A stretch of DNA of 29,400 nucleotides. Origin: DASUSH01 sp036375215 (GTDB taxonomy: Bacteria; Actinomycetota; Thermoleophilia; Solirubrobacterales; 70-9). The notes beneath the pieces were generated by a model that saw only the letters and a list, made by a program, of their open reading frames with translations, did no database searches and was not told the DNA's origin. Made by a program: the position numbers and the translations under genes. Position 1 is the stretch's first letter. Each line of letters begins with the position of its first letter. This document shows, in pieces, positions 6,188 to 13,255 of this stretch. The stretch lies in contig DASUSH010000013.1 of the NCBI GenBank assembly GCA_036375215.1, forward strand, positions 1 through 29,400, written 5' to 3'.

Positions 6188-9120
6188 CTCGTCAGTTCCT
6201 CCATCAGCAGGATCGGGGATCGGTAGGGCTTACCGGTCGCGCGCTCGAGGCCCACCTCGCAGGTCCGGTTCGAGCTCAGGTACGCGTCGAACTCCCGGCC
6301 GGCGAGCTCGGTCGCCTCGGGCGCGGTGGCGGCTTCGGTCAGCTCGGGGTGCAGGAAGCCGCGGTCGCCCGCGAACCCACAGCAGGCCGCGGCGGCGGGC
6401 ACGGTGACGTCGTCGGCCAGCTCCCAGGCGAGCGAGACCAGGTCCGTGTCGGTGCCGAGGTGGCGGCCCGAGCAGGTCGGGTGGATCGCCGCCGAGGCGA
6501 CCTTGCGCCTGACGTCGAGCTTCGGCGCGAGCCGCTCGAGCGCCCAGGTGACCGAGTCGATCACCTCGACCGCGGCGTGCCGCTCGCGGGCGTCGTCGTC
6601 GAGCGCCGCGCCGATCTCCTCCGCGATGCCGTGCGTGCACGAGCTCGCGTCGACCACCAGGGGCAGCTCCCCGCCCCCGGTCCAGCGCCAGATCGCCGCG
6701 GCGGTCGCGGCCGCCATCCGGGCGTGACCGGCGGCGAGGCCCTTGGAGCTCCACGGGACCGCGCAGCAGCGCCCCGCCGCGTCCGGCGGGATCCAGACCG
6801 GGAGGCCGGCGCGGCGGGAGATCTCGACCAGCGCCGCGGGCAGGCTCGCCGGCTCGCCGCCGTTCGCGCCGGCCGAGCCGAAGATGCGGTTGATGCACGC
6901 CGGGAAGTAGACGGCGGCGGCCCCCTCCCGCGAGGTCTCGGGAAGCCGGGCGTCGGCGGCGGGCGGCATCGGACGCTCCCAGGCCGGGACGACCTCTTCG
7001 CCGAGGGCGCGGCGGGCGATCCCGGTGGAACCGCGCAGCGGGGCTTCGCCGGCGACGCGCTCGACGGCGTGGGCGGCGCGCAGGCCGCCACGCGCCAGCC
7101 GCTCGACGGCACCCCACCGCCTCGCCGCGGCGAGGCCGGCGCGCTCGGCGCGATCGCCGGCCTCGCGCTCGCGCAGCTCCTTGACGAGCGCGCCGGTGTC
7201 GATCGCCAGCGGGCAGGCGAGCTTGCAGCTGCCGTCGACCGCGCAGGTCTCGATCCCGTCGTAGACGTACTGCTCGGCGAGCGCCGCGCGCAGCGCCGAG
7301 CCGGCCGGCTGGCGCGCCATCTCGCGACGGACGACGAGCCGCTGCCGCGGCGTCGTGGTCAGGTCGCGGCTCGGGCAGACCGGCTCGCAGAAGCCGCACT
7401 CGACGCACAGCGTGGCGCCGCCCGTCTCCTCGATCGGGGGCGTCGACTTCAGGTCTCGCAAGTGGACCCCGGGGTCGCGGTTCAGCACGATCCCGGGCCC
7501 GAGCACGCCGTCGGGATCGGCGAGCCCCTTCACGCGCCACATCAGCTCGGTCGCCTTCGCGCCCCACTCGCGCTCGACGAACGGGGCCATGTTGATCCCG
7601 GTCCCGTGCTCGGCCTTCAGGGACCCGTCGTACTCGTCGAGGATCAGCTCGACGAGCTCGCCCATGAACGCCTCGTAGCGCTCGCGGTCGCGCTCCTCGC
7701 CGAACGCCGGGGTGAGCATGAAGTGCAGGTTGCCCGCGGACGCGTGGCCCGCCACGCCGGGCAAAAACTCGTGCTTTCCGAGCAGCGCCTGGATGTCGCG
7801 GGCGGCCTCGGCGATCCGCTCGGGGCGCACGCAGACGTCCTCGACGATCAGCGAGGTCCCCTCCGGGCGCAGCCGCCCGATCAGCCCGTGCATGCCCTCG
7901 CGCACCCGCCAGAACATCTCGGTGAGCTCGACGTCGCGGGTGAACTCGGCCGGACCCACCAGCGGCCGGCCCTCGATCAGCGCGAGGGCGTCGCGCTCGT
8001 GGCCGTCGAGGTCGGCCTCGTCGTCGGAGCGGAACTCGCAGAGGATCGCGGCCGCGGTCGGCGGGATCTCCTTCCACTCCTCGGGGGTGCCGGGGAGGTT
8101 CCAGGCGGCCGTGATCAGGGTCGGCGCGACCATCACCTCGGTGGCGGTGGTACCCGCCGCGACCAGCGGCTGGACCACGTCCGCCGCGGACTCCATGTCC
8201 TCGAAGAGGAGGAGCGCCGTGGTCGTGTAGCGCCCGAGCGGCACGGTCTCGAAGACCGCCTCGCTGACGAACCCGAGGGTGCCCTCCGAGCCGACCAGCA
8301 GGCGGCGGAAGATCTCGACGGGCTCGTCGGCGTCGAGGAATGCGCAGAGCCGGTAGCCCATTGTGTTCTTGATCTCGAACTTGGAGCGGATCCGCGCCGA
8401 GAGCTCCTCGTCCGCGCGGATCTCGTCGCGGATCTCGGCGAGCCCGGCGGCGAGCGCGGGCTCGGCGGCGGCGAAGCGCTCGGCGGCGCCGGGCGCGGCG
8501 CTGTCGATCGCCGTGCCCGACGGCAGCACGAAGGAGAGCGAGCGCAGGGTCGAGTAGGAGTCCTTCGTGGTGCCGCAGCGCATCCCGCCGGAGTTGTTGG
8601 CGACGACGCCGCCGACCGTGGCGAAGTCGGTGGAGGCGGGGTCGGGGCCCAGCTTGCGCCCGACCGGCATCAGCAGGCGGTTCACGTGGCCGAGCGTCGT
8701 GCCCGGCCGCACCCGCACGGTCTCGCCCCCGTCTTCGATCTCGACCCCCGCCCAGTGGCGGCGGACGTCGACCATGATGCCGTCGCCCTGGCCCTGGCCG
8801 TTCAGGCTGGTGCCGGCCGCCCGCAGCGTCACCGGGATCCCGCTGCGGCGGGCGTAGTCGAGCACGCGCGCGACCTCGCCGGCGTCGCGGGGGGCGACGA
8901 CGACCTGCGGGAAGCGGCGGTAGGGGCTCGCGTCGGAGGCGTAGCGGACGATGTCGATCGCCCGGGAGAGGACGCGGTCGGCGCCGAGCAGGCCCTCCAG
9001 GTCGCGGCGGAGCGGCGCCGGCGTGCCGGCGGCGAGCTCCTCCGGTGCCCGGTCCGGCGCCGCGGCGACGGGCGGCGGCGCGATCCGCTCGACCTCGGCG
9101 GCGCTGAGAGCCGGTTTCAC
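6184..9120 (-). CDS. FAD-linked 2-hydroxyacid dehydrogenase fused to Fe-S/CCG domains (YdiJ/GlcD-GlcF type)
   Basis: This 978-residue fusion joins a flavin 2-hydroxyacid oxidoreductase to the electron-transfer subunit that is separate in glycolate oxidase. Residues ~65-210 form the FAD-binding domain (VTLRAAGTSLNGQGQGDG; FATVGGVVANNSGGMRCGT). Residues ~270-545 form the FAD-oxidase C-terminal domain, with HASAGNLHF and EHGTG. Two ferredoxin-like clusters follow: Cys572-x2-Cys575-x2-Cys578-x3-Cys582 and Cys626/632/636. Two CCG-type domains end the protein (CCAVPWSSKG, HPTCSGRH, CCGFAGDRGF). Relatives oxidise D-2-hydroxyglutarate, D-lactate or glycolate to the 2-oxoacid and pass electrons to a membrane acceptor. 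Downstream of the benzoylformate-decarboxylase gene on the same strand, it could supply that enzyme's 2-oxoacid. The GTG start at 9120 lacks a clear ribosome binding site, so the true N-terminus may be further in. Confidence 0.9.
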   Translation of the reverse strand: MKPALSAAEVERIAPPPVAAAPDRAPEELAAGTPAPLRRDLEGLLGADRVLSRAIDIVRYASDASPYRRFPQVVVAPRDAGEVARVLDYARRSGIPVTLRAAGTSLNGQGQGDGIMVDVRRHWAGVEIEDGGETVRVRPGTTLGHVNRLLMPVGRKLGPDPASTDFATVGGVVANNSGGMRCGTTKDSYSTLRSLSFVLPSGTAIDSAAPGAAERFAAAEPALAAGLAEIRDEIRADEELSARIRSKFEIKNTMGYRLCAFLDADEPVEIFRRLLVGSEGTLGFVSEAVFETVPLGRYTTTALLLFEDMESAADVVQPLVAAGTTATEVMVAPTLITAAWNLPGTPEEWKEIPPTAAAILCEFRSDDEADLDGHERDALALIEGRPLVGPAEFTRDVELTEMFWRVREGMHGLIGRLRPEGTSLIVEDVCVRPERIAEAARDIQALLGKHEFLPGVAGHASAGNLHFMLTPAFGEERDRERYEAFMGELVELILDEYDGSLKAEHGTGINMAPFVEREWGAKATELMWRVKGLADPDGVLGPGIVLNRDPGVHLRDLKSTPPIEETGGATLCVECGFCEPVCPSRDLTTTPRQRLVVRREMARQPAGSALRAALAEQYVYDGIETCAVDGSCKLACPLAIDTGALVKELREREAGDRAERAGLAAARRWGAVERLARGGLRAAHAVERVAGEAPLRGSTGIARRALGEEVVPAWERPMPPAADARLPETSREGAAAVYFPACINRIFGSAGANGGEPASLPAALVEISRRAGLPVWIPPDAAGRCCAVPWSSKGLAAGHARMAAATAAAIWRWTGGGELPLVVDASSCTHGIAEEIGAALDDDARERHAAVEVIDSVTWALERLAPKLDVRRKVASAAIHPTCSGRHLGTDTDLVSLAWELADDVTVPAAAACCGFAGDRGFLHPELTEAATAPEATELAGREFDAYLSSNRTCEVGLERATGKPYRSPILLMEELTR

Positions 9121-9176
9121 GATGACGGCGTGCCCGGGGCGGTCCGGAACCGAGCTGGGCGCCGCGCGGGTCCGAA

Positions 9177-9198
9177 GCCAATGGCGGTGCCCATTGGC
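9177..9198. promoter_or_regulatory. Perfect inverted repeat between the decarboxylase and dehydrogenase genes
   Basis: GCCAATGG (9177-9184) and CCATTGGC (9191-9198) form an eight-base perfect inverted repeat with a six-base spacer. It lies in the 169-bp gap between two minus-strand genes, 57 bp before the dehydrogenase start. It may be a repressor operator or an mRNA hairpin. Confidence 0.4.
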
Positions 9199-9289
9199 GA
9201 GGAGCCGGGTGGCGATCCAGCGATGGTGCCGGGCCGCGCCCGGGTGCGGCGCTTCATCGTGAAAGCGGCTCTTGGCCCCGCCGCGCTCA

Positions 9290-10888
9290 CTACGCCAGTG
9301 CCATGCCCGCCGACACGCGGGTCTCGATCAGCTCCGGGCGGCTCGAGGCGAAGGCGGCGGCGAGGCCCTCGCGGAGCGCGTCGGCGGTGTCGGCGCTGCG
9401 GGTGTTGACGCCGTAGGCCTCGGCGATCTTCGCCGTGTCCAGAGCCGGCAGGTCGAGCCCCGGCGCGCCCTCGACCCCCTCGAGCCCGGCGAACCACTTG
9501 AGGATCCCGTACTCCTCGTTGCGAACGATGAGGAAGGTCACCGGAACCTCGTAGGCGACGGCGGTCCAGAAGGCGGTCACGGCGTACTGCACCGAGCCCT
9601 CGCCGATCACGCAGACCACGGGGCGGTCGGGCTGGGCGAGCTGGACGCCGACCGCGGAGGAGAGGCCGAAGCCGAGCCCGCCGCCGGCGCCGAAGTAGTA
9701 GCTGCCCGGCCTCGAGAGGCGCAGCCGGTTGCGAAGCGCGAGCGTCGAGGACGGCGACTCGAGCACGACGATCCCGTCCTCGGGGAAGACCTCCGCGAGC
9801 GCCTCGAAGGCCGCCGCCGGGTTGATCGGGTCGGACTCGGGCGGGTCCTCGGCCGGCCAGCGCGGCTCGGGGGCGGGGCGCTCGGAGTCGCCGGCGGCGG
9901 CGCCGAGCGCCTCCAGCGAGAGCTTCACGTCGGCGACGATCGCCTCCCCCATCGGCGCCCTGGCCGCTTCGTCGGGGTCGGAGGTGATCGCGACCAGCGC
10001 CGCGCCCTCGGGCAGGAAGGGTCCCGGGATGTTCGGGTAGTAGGGGAAGACCGAGGTGCCCGCGCAGACGATCAGGTCGTGGCCCGCGAGCGTCTCCGAG
10101 ACCGGGCCGACCGCGGGCGGCAGGATGCCGCGGAAGTTCCCGTGGTCCTCGGGGAAGCCGATCCGCCCGCCGCCCGGCGCCGGGGTCGCCCAGACCGGCA
10201 GCTTCTGGCGCTCCACGAGCGCGACCGCGGCGTCCCAGGCGCCGCTCGCGTCGATTTCGGGGCCGGCGACGAAGACCGGGTTGGAGGCGTTCGCGAGCCG
10301 CTCGCCGAGGTCGCTGATCGCGGCGGGGTCGGCGGAGGCGCGGCCGGTGACCGAGCGCGCGATCGCGTGTCGCGCCGCGTCGTCGTCCACCTCCGCGGTC
10401 CAGTCGTCCATCGGGATCGAGACGAAGGTCGGCCCGAGCGGCGGCAGCGACGCGTGATGGATCGCCTGGGCGAGGGCGAGCGGGGTGTCCTCGGCGCGCG
10501 GCACCTCGAAGCTGCGCTTGACGAGCGGGTGCGGCATCCGGATCGCGTCGCGGTTGGTGAGGTTCGCCTGCATCGTCATCATCGAGCGGGCCTGCTGGCC
10601 GGCGGTGATCACGACCGGCGAGTGGTTCGCCTGCGCGTTGAAGATCGCCCCCATCGCGTTGCCGACCCCGGGCGCCGTGTGCAGGTTGACGAGCGCGGGC
10701 CGGCCCGAGGCCTGGGCGAAGCCGTCGGCCATGCCGACGACCACCGCCTCCTGCAGCCCGAGGACGTAGGTGAAGTCGTCGGGGAAGTCGGCCAGCATCG
10801 GCAGCTCCGTCGATCCGGGATTGCCGAAGATCGTCGTCATCCCGCTCGCGCGAAAGAGGTCGAATGAGGCTTCCCGGACGCTGGCCAT
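9290..10888 (-). CDS. mdlC: Thiamine-diphosphate-dependent benzoylformate decarboxylase-like enzyme
   Basis: This 532-residue protein decarboxylates a 2-oxoacid (benzoylformate or a similar aryl/alkyl glyoxylate) to an aldehyde. It follows Pseudomonas putida MdlC closely: GNPGSTELP holds the active-site Ser26 equivalent, LGLQEA the ThDP-activating Glu47, NLHTAPG the His70 and HGNFRG the His281. The start MASVREAS matches MdlC's MASVHGTT, so ATG at 10888 is chosen although the frame is open further upstream. Oddly, the metal-binding GDG motif reads GEG (VIGEGSVQYA), and the later NGT segment reads NEE, so Mg2+ ligands Asp428 and Thr457 of MdlC are both replaced by Glu. The frame is intact. It lies 47 bp after the carH-like gene and 169 bp before the flavin dehydrogenase, suggesting a hydroxyacid-to-aldehyde route. 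True substrate is unknown. Confidence 0.88.
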   Translation of the reverse strand: MASVREASFDLFRASGMTTIFGNPGSTELPMLADFPDDFTYVLGLQEAVVVGMADGFAQASGRPALVNLHTAPGVGNAMGAIFNAQANHSPVVITAGQQARSMMTMQANLTNRDAIRMPHPLVKRSFEVPRAEDTPLALAQAIHHASLPPLGPTFVSIPMDDWTAEVDDDAARHAIARSVTGRASADPAAISDLGERLANASNPVFVAGPEIDASGAWDAAVALVERQKLPVWATPAPGGGRIGFPEDHGNFRGILPPAVGPVSETLAGHDLIVCAGTSVFPYYPNIPGPFLPEGAALVAITSDPDEAARAPMGEAIVADVKLSLEALGAAAGDSERPAPEPRWPAEDPPESDPINPAAAFEALAEVFPEDGIVVLESPSSTLALRNRLRLSRPGSYYFGAGGGLGFGLSSAVGVQLAQPDRPVVCVIGEGSVQYAVTAFWTAVAYEVPVTFLIVRNEEYGILKWFAGLEGVEGAPGLDLPALDTAKIAEAYGVNTRSADTADALREGLAAAFASSRPELIETRVSAGMALA

Positions 10889-10935
10889 TGCTCGCGGCGC
10901 GAACCCTATTTCAACCTGGAGCGCGGCGGCGCGGA

Positions 10936-11832
10936 TCAGGCGGGCGCGGATGCGCCGGCGACCGAGGCGGCGGCCTCGATCGGCCCAGCGGTCAGCGCGC
11001 GGGCGCCGAGCCGCTCGGCGAGCTCGGCGCCGGAGCCGGAGCCGCCGAGCGCGACCGGGTGCCGGGAGCCGAGCGCCGCGATCGCCTCCGCCGCCGCCTC
11101 GAACCGCTCCGGGCCGAGCGCGGCCAGCACGACCAGCGCCGGCTCGAGCCGCGCCGCCGCCTCGGTGACGGTCTCGACCGGCGTGTCGGGCCCCAGGTAG
11201 GTGATCCGCCACCCATGCGAGCGCAGCGCTAGGCCGAAGGCGATCAGGCCGAGGTCGTGGAGCTCCCCGGGCGGACAGGCGAGCAACGCGAGCGGCCCCG
11301 CGCCACCACCCCACCCGCGGGCGAGGCCGAGCAACCTGCCACGCAGGAGGTTGCTGGCGAAGTGCTCCTGGGCCACCGAGACCTCCCCCCGTGACCAGCG
11401 CGCGCCGATCTCCTCGAGCGTCGGTAGCGCGACGGAGGCCGCCAGCGACTCGATCGAGAGCGAGCCGACCGCTTCGTCGAGAACCGCGTTCGCAGCCGCC
11501 TCGTCGTAGCGCTCGAGCGCGTCGCGGAGCCGATCCGCGAGCGGGCCCGGCGCCTGCGCCGGCGCGCCGATGGGCGCCGGCGCCGCCAGCGCCCCGCGCG
11601 CCGCCTCCGACGCGGAGATCCCCGAGCCGAGCAGCGACTTCATCGTCCGCACGCGCGCCTCGTCGGCCTCGCCGTAGAGACGGAAGCCGCCCTCGCTGCG
11701 AGCCGGCTCGAGCAGCCCGTAGCGCCGCTCCCAGGCGCGCAGGGTGTCCGGGCTGACTCCGGTGCGCCTGCTCAGCTCGCCGATGCGCAGCAGGGGGGGA
11801 CCGGGGCTATCTGGTGATCTATGGACAGACAT
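10936..11832 (-). CDS. carH: CarH/LitR-type MerR-family B12-dependent photoreceptor repressor
   Basis: This 298-residue regulator has an N-terminal MerR helix-turn-helix (residues ~14-82: LLRIGELSRRTGVSPDTLRAWERRYGL as LLRIGELSRRTGV and DTLRAWERRYGL), a four-helix bundle (~97-172) and a Rossmann-like B12 domain (~180-290). Trp146, Glu156-His157 and His192 (PPGELHDLG) have the same spacing as Trp131, Glu141-His142 and His177 of Thermus CarH, which hold adenosylcobalamin; YLGPDTP is also shared. In that family the dark tetramer represses DNA and light breaks the Co-C bond, releasing it. Thermus His132, the second ligand after photolysis, is Ser147 here. AGAAGG lies 8 nt before the ATG at 11832, and both overlap the tandem operator repeats, implying autorepression. 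It is divergent from a lipid-modification operon, its likely target. Confidence 0.93.
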   Translation of the reverse strand: MSVHRSPDSPGPPLLRIGELSRRTGVSPDTLRAWERRYGLLEPARSEGGFRLYGEADEARVRTMKSLLGSGISASEAARGALAAPAPIGAPAQAPGPLADRLRDALERYDEAAANAVLDEAVGSLSIESLAASVALPTLEEIGARWSRGEVSVAQEHFASNLLRGRLLGLARGWGGGAGPLALLACPPGELHDLGLIAFGLALRSHGWRITYLGPDTPVETVTEAAARLEPALVVLAALGPERFEAAAEAIAALGSRHPVALGGSGSGAELAERLGARALTAGPIEAAASVAGASAPA

Positions 11833-11851
11833 TTGACAAACCTTCTACAAT
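11819..11851. promoter_or_regulatory. Three tandem 11-bp repeats, proposed CarH operator
   Basis: On the plus strand, CTATGGACAGA (11819-11829), CATTTGACAAA (11830-11840) and CCTTCTACAAT (11841-11851) are back-to-back 11-mers. Each starts with C and has T at position 4 and ACA at positions 7-9. A weaker fourth unit (11852-11862) has ACA one base out of register. Thermus CarH is known to bind tandem 11-bp repeats across a promoter. The array covers the lipid-operon promoter and the start codon and ribosome binding site of the carH-like gene. Confidence 0.8.
11822..11851 (+). promoter_or_regulatory. Predicted promoter of the lipid-modification operon
   Basis: TGGACA (11822-11827) and TACAAT (11846-11851), each one base off consensus, are separated by 18 bp. 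Both lie inside the 11-bp repeats, so a bound repressor would block RNA polymerase. A perfect TTGACA at 11833-11838 is an alternative -35, but its -10 would be the poor CACACT. Confidence 0.6.
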
Positions 11852-11856
11852 CTCTC

Positions 11857-11885
11857 ACACTAGCCGGACGCGACCGCTCCGTCAA
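11857..11885 (-). promoter_or_regulatory. Predicted promoter of the carH-like gene
   Basis: On the minus strand, TTGACG (11885-11880) and TAGTGT (11862-11857) are separated by 17 bp. Transcription would begin near 11850, directly ahead of the AGAAGG ribosome binding site (11846-11841). It faces the lipid-operon promoter. Confidence 0.5.
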
Positions 11886-11925
11886 GGAAGCCCGCGTCGA
11901 AAACCACGACGGATCGGACACTGAC

Positions 11926-12114
11926 ATGAGCAGCGACAAGCACACGGGCATCGCCCGGGGACTGATCCTCGCGGCGGCGCTCCTCTCCTTCGGCCTCTCG
12001 GTGGCGCTCTTCTTCGGCGGCGATGAAAGCGAGGGGATCTTCGTCGGAATCTGGGTGCCCTCGATCCTCGCCCTCGGCGCCTTCCTCGTTCCGGGCGGGA
12101 GGGGAGGGCGATGA
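11926..12114 (+). CDS. Small two-helix membrane protein, first gene of the light/lipid operon
   Basis: This 62-residue protein has a polar N-terminus (MSSDKHTG) and two hydrophobic stretches (residues ~10-28 and ~36-55) separated by an acidic loop, GGDESEG, ending in a short basic tail. It has no known domain. ATG at 11926 is the first start after the predicted transcription start (~11858); an in-frame ATG at 11821 lies within the promoter and is not expected to be translated. No strong ribosome binding site is seen. The stop overlaps the next gene by 4 nt (ATGA). Its place at the head of the operon suggests a membrane accessory for the lipid-modifying enzymes, but this is inference. Confidence 0.7.
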   Translation: MSSDKHTGIARGLILAAALLSFGLSVALFFGGDESEGIFVGIWVPSILALGAFLVPGGRGGR

Positions 12115-12266
12115 GCAACGCCGGGATCTTCATCTACGGCACGGTCGTCTTCGCCCTCGTCGCCTGCGCCCTCTGGCTGATCGTCTGGGGCATCGTCGTC
12201 GAGCGCCGCTCGCGACTCGAGCTCGAGGCGCAGCAGGGACTTCGCCGCGGAGGAGCCGAGCGGTGA
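12111..12266 (+). CDS. 51-residue single-pass membrane protein
   Basis: The protein (MSNAGIFIYGTVVFALVACA...) has one transmembrane helix at ~6-28 and a basic/Gln-rich cytoplasmic tail (VERRSRLELEAQQGLRRGG). A purine-rich GGAGGGGAGGG ribosome binding site just precedes the ATG. It overlaps the previous gene by ATGA and the following SDR gene by GTGA, so it is firmly embedded in the operon although short. No family is recognised. A tail-out, single-helix shape would suit a membrane anchor or small subunit. Confidence 0.7.
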   Translation: MSNAGIFIYGTVVFALVACALWLIVWGIVVERRSRLELEAQQGLRRGGAER

Positions 12267-13255
12267 TCGGCGATTTGCTCGATCGGGGGATGGACTTCGC
12301 GGTGGCGCCGGGCTACTCGGTGCTCGGGTACCGGGTGCGGGAGCGCTCGTGGGACCCGATCGCGTCGCGGAGATTGGCCGGCCGGCGGATCCTCGTCACC
12401 GGCGCCAGCTCCGGCATCGGCGAGGCGCTCTGTCACAGCCTCCATGCCGCCGGGGCCGAGGTTCACATGCTCGCCCGCGACGCGCAGCGGGGCGAGGCGG
12501 CGCGCCGCCGCGTACTCGAGGCCGGTGGCGACGGTGAGGTCGCGCTGTGGCTCTGCGACGTCTCCGACCTCGAAGCGATCCACCGCTTCGCGGCCGCCTT
12601 CAGCGAGCGGATGGAGGCCCTCGACGGGATCGTCCACAACGCCGGCGTCCTCACCGCCGAGCGCGAGCGCAGCGCCCAGGGCCACGAGCTCACCTTCGCG
12701 ACCCACGTGCTCGGTCCGCTCCTGCTCACATCGCTGCTGCAGCCGGCGCTCCGGCGCGGCAACGAAGCCGACGTCGTCTTCGTCTCCTCCGGCGGCATGT
12801 ACACCGCCCGCGCCGAGCTCGACGACCTCGAGCTCGAGCGCAGGTCGTTCGACGGCCCCCGCTTCTACGCGCACGCCAAGCGGCTGCAGGTGATGCTCGC
12901 CGGTGAGCTCGCGCGACGGCAGCGGGGCAGCGGCGTCTCCTACTCCTCGCTGCACCCCGGCTGGGTCGACACGCCTGGCCTGGAGGCGTCGCTGCCCGGC
13001 TTCCATCGCGCCCTGCGCCCGTTCCTGCGCGACACCGCCCAGGGCGCCGACACGGCGCTCTGGCTGCTCGCCGGCGGGGCGGCGCACGCCCGCCCCGGCG
13101 CCTTCTGGCACGATCGGCGTCCTCGGCCCACGCACCGCTTGCCGTGGACGCACGCCGGCGCCAGCGCCGGGCGGCGGCTCTACGCGGAGCTCGCCTCGAT
13201 CGCCGGCATCGATGCCGTGCCGCGCATGACGCTGGCGCCAGGGGCGGCCCGGTGA
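12263..13255 (+). CDS. Short-chain dehydrogenase/reductase
   Basis: This 330-residue NAD(P)-dependent oxidoreductase is of the classical SDR fold. TGASSGIG at 46-53 is the dinucleotide-binding motif, HNAGVL the structural NAG motif, and Ser175/176 (FVSSGG) with Tyr202 and Lys206 (YAHAK) the catalytic set. About 38 residues precede the Rossmann fold, more than usual. GTG at 12263 is chosen because GGAGGAG lies 7 nt upstream and it overlaps the preceding stop by GTGA. It also overlaps the next gene by GTGA. In light- or singlet-oxygen-induced clusters of proteobacteria an SDR commonly accompanies the same amine-oxidase, DUF1365 and CFA genes. The substrate is unknown, probably a lipid-linked or hydrophobic alcohol/ketone. 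Confidence 0.9.
   Translation: MIGDLLDRGMDFAVAPGYSVLGYRVRERSWDPIASRRLAGRRILVTGASSGIGEALCHSLHAAGAEVHMLARDAQRGEAARRRVLEAGGDGEVALWLCDVSDLEAIHRFAAAFSERMEALDGIVHNAGVLTAERERSAQGHELTFATHVLGPLLLTSLLQPALRRGNEADVVFVSSGGMYTARAELDDLELERRSFDGPRFYAHAKRLQVMLAGELARRQRGSGVSYSSLHPGWVDTPGLEASLPGFHRALRPFLRDTAQGADTALWLLAGGAAHARPGAFWHDRRPRPTHRLPWTHAGASAGRRLYAELASIAGIDAVPRMTLAPGAAR

Noticed and set aside
6349..9408. A 1019-codon plus-strand frame opposite the flavin dehydrogenase
   Set aside because: It is the mirror of a gene with complete FAD and Fe-S motifs; no domain is visible in it.
10889..11314. N-terminal extension of the decarboxylase frame up to 11314
   Set aside because: It would overlap the carH-like gene, and MASVREAS at 10888 matches the known MdlC N-terminus.
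11821..11925. Earlier ATG (11821) for the first small membrane protein
   Set aside because: It lies within the predicted promoter and operator, upstream of the expected transcription start, and lacks a ribosome binding site.
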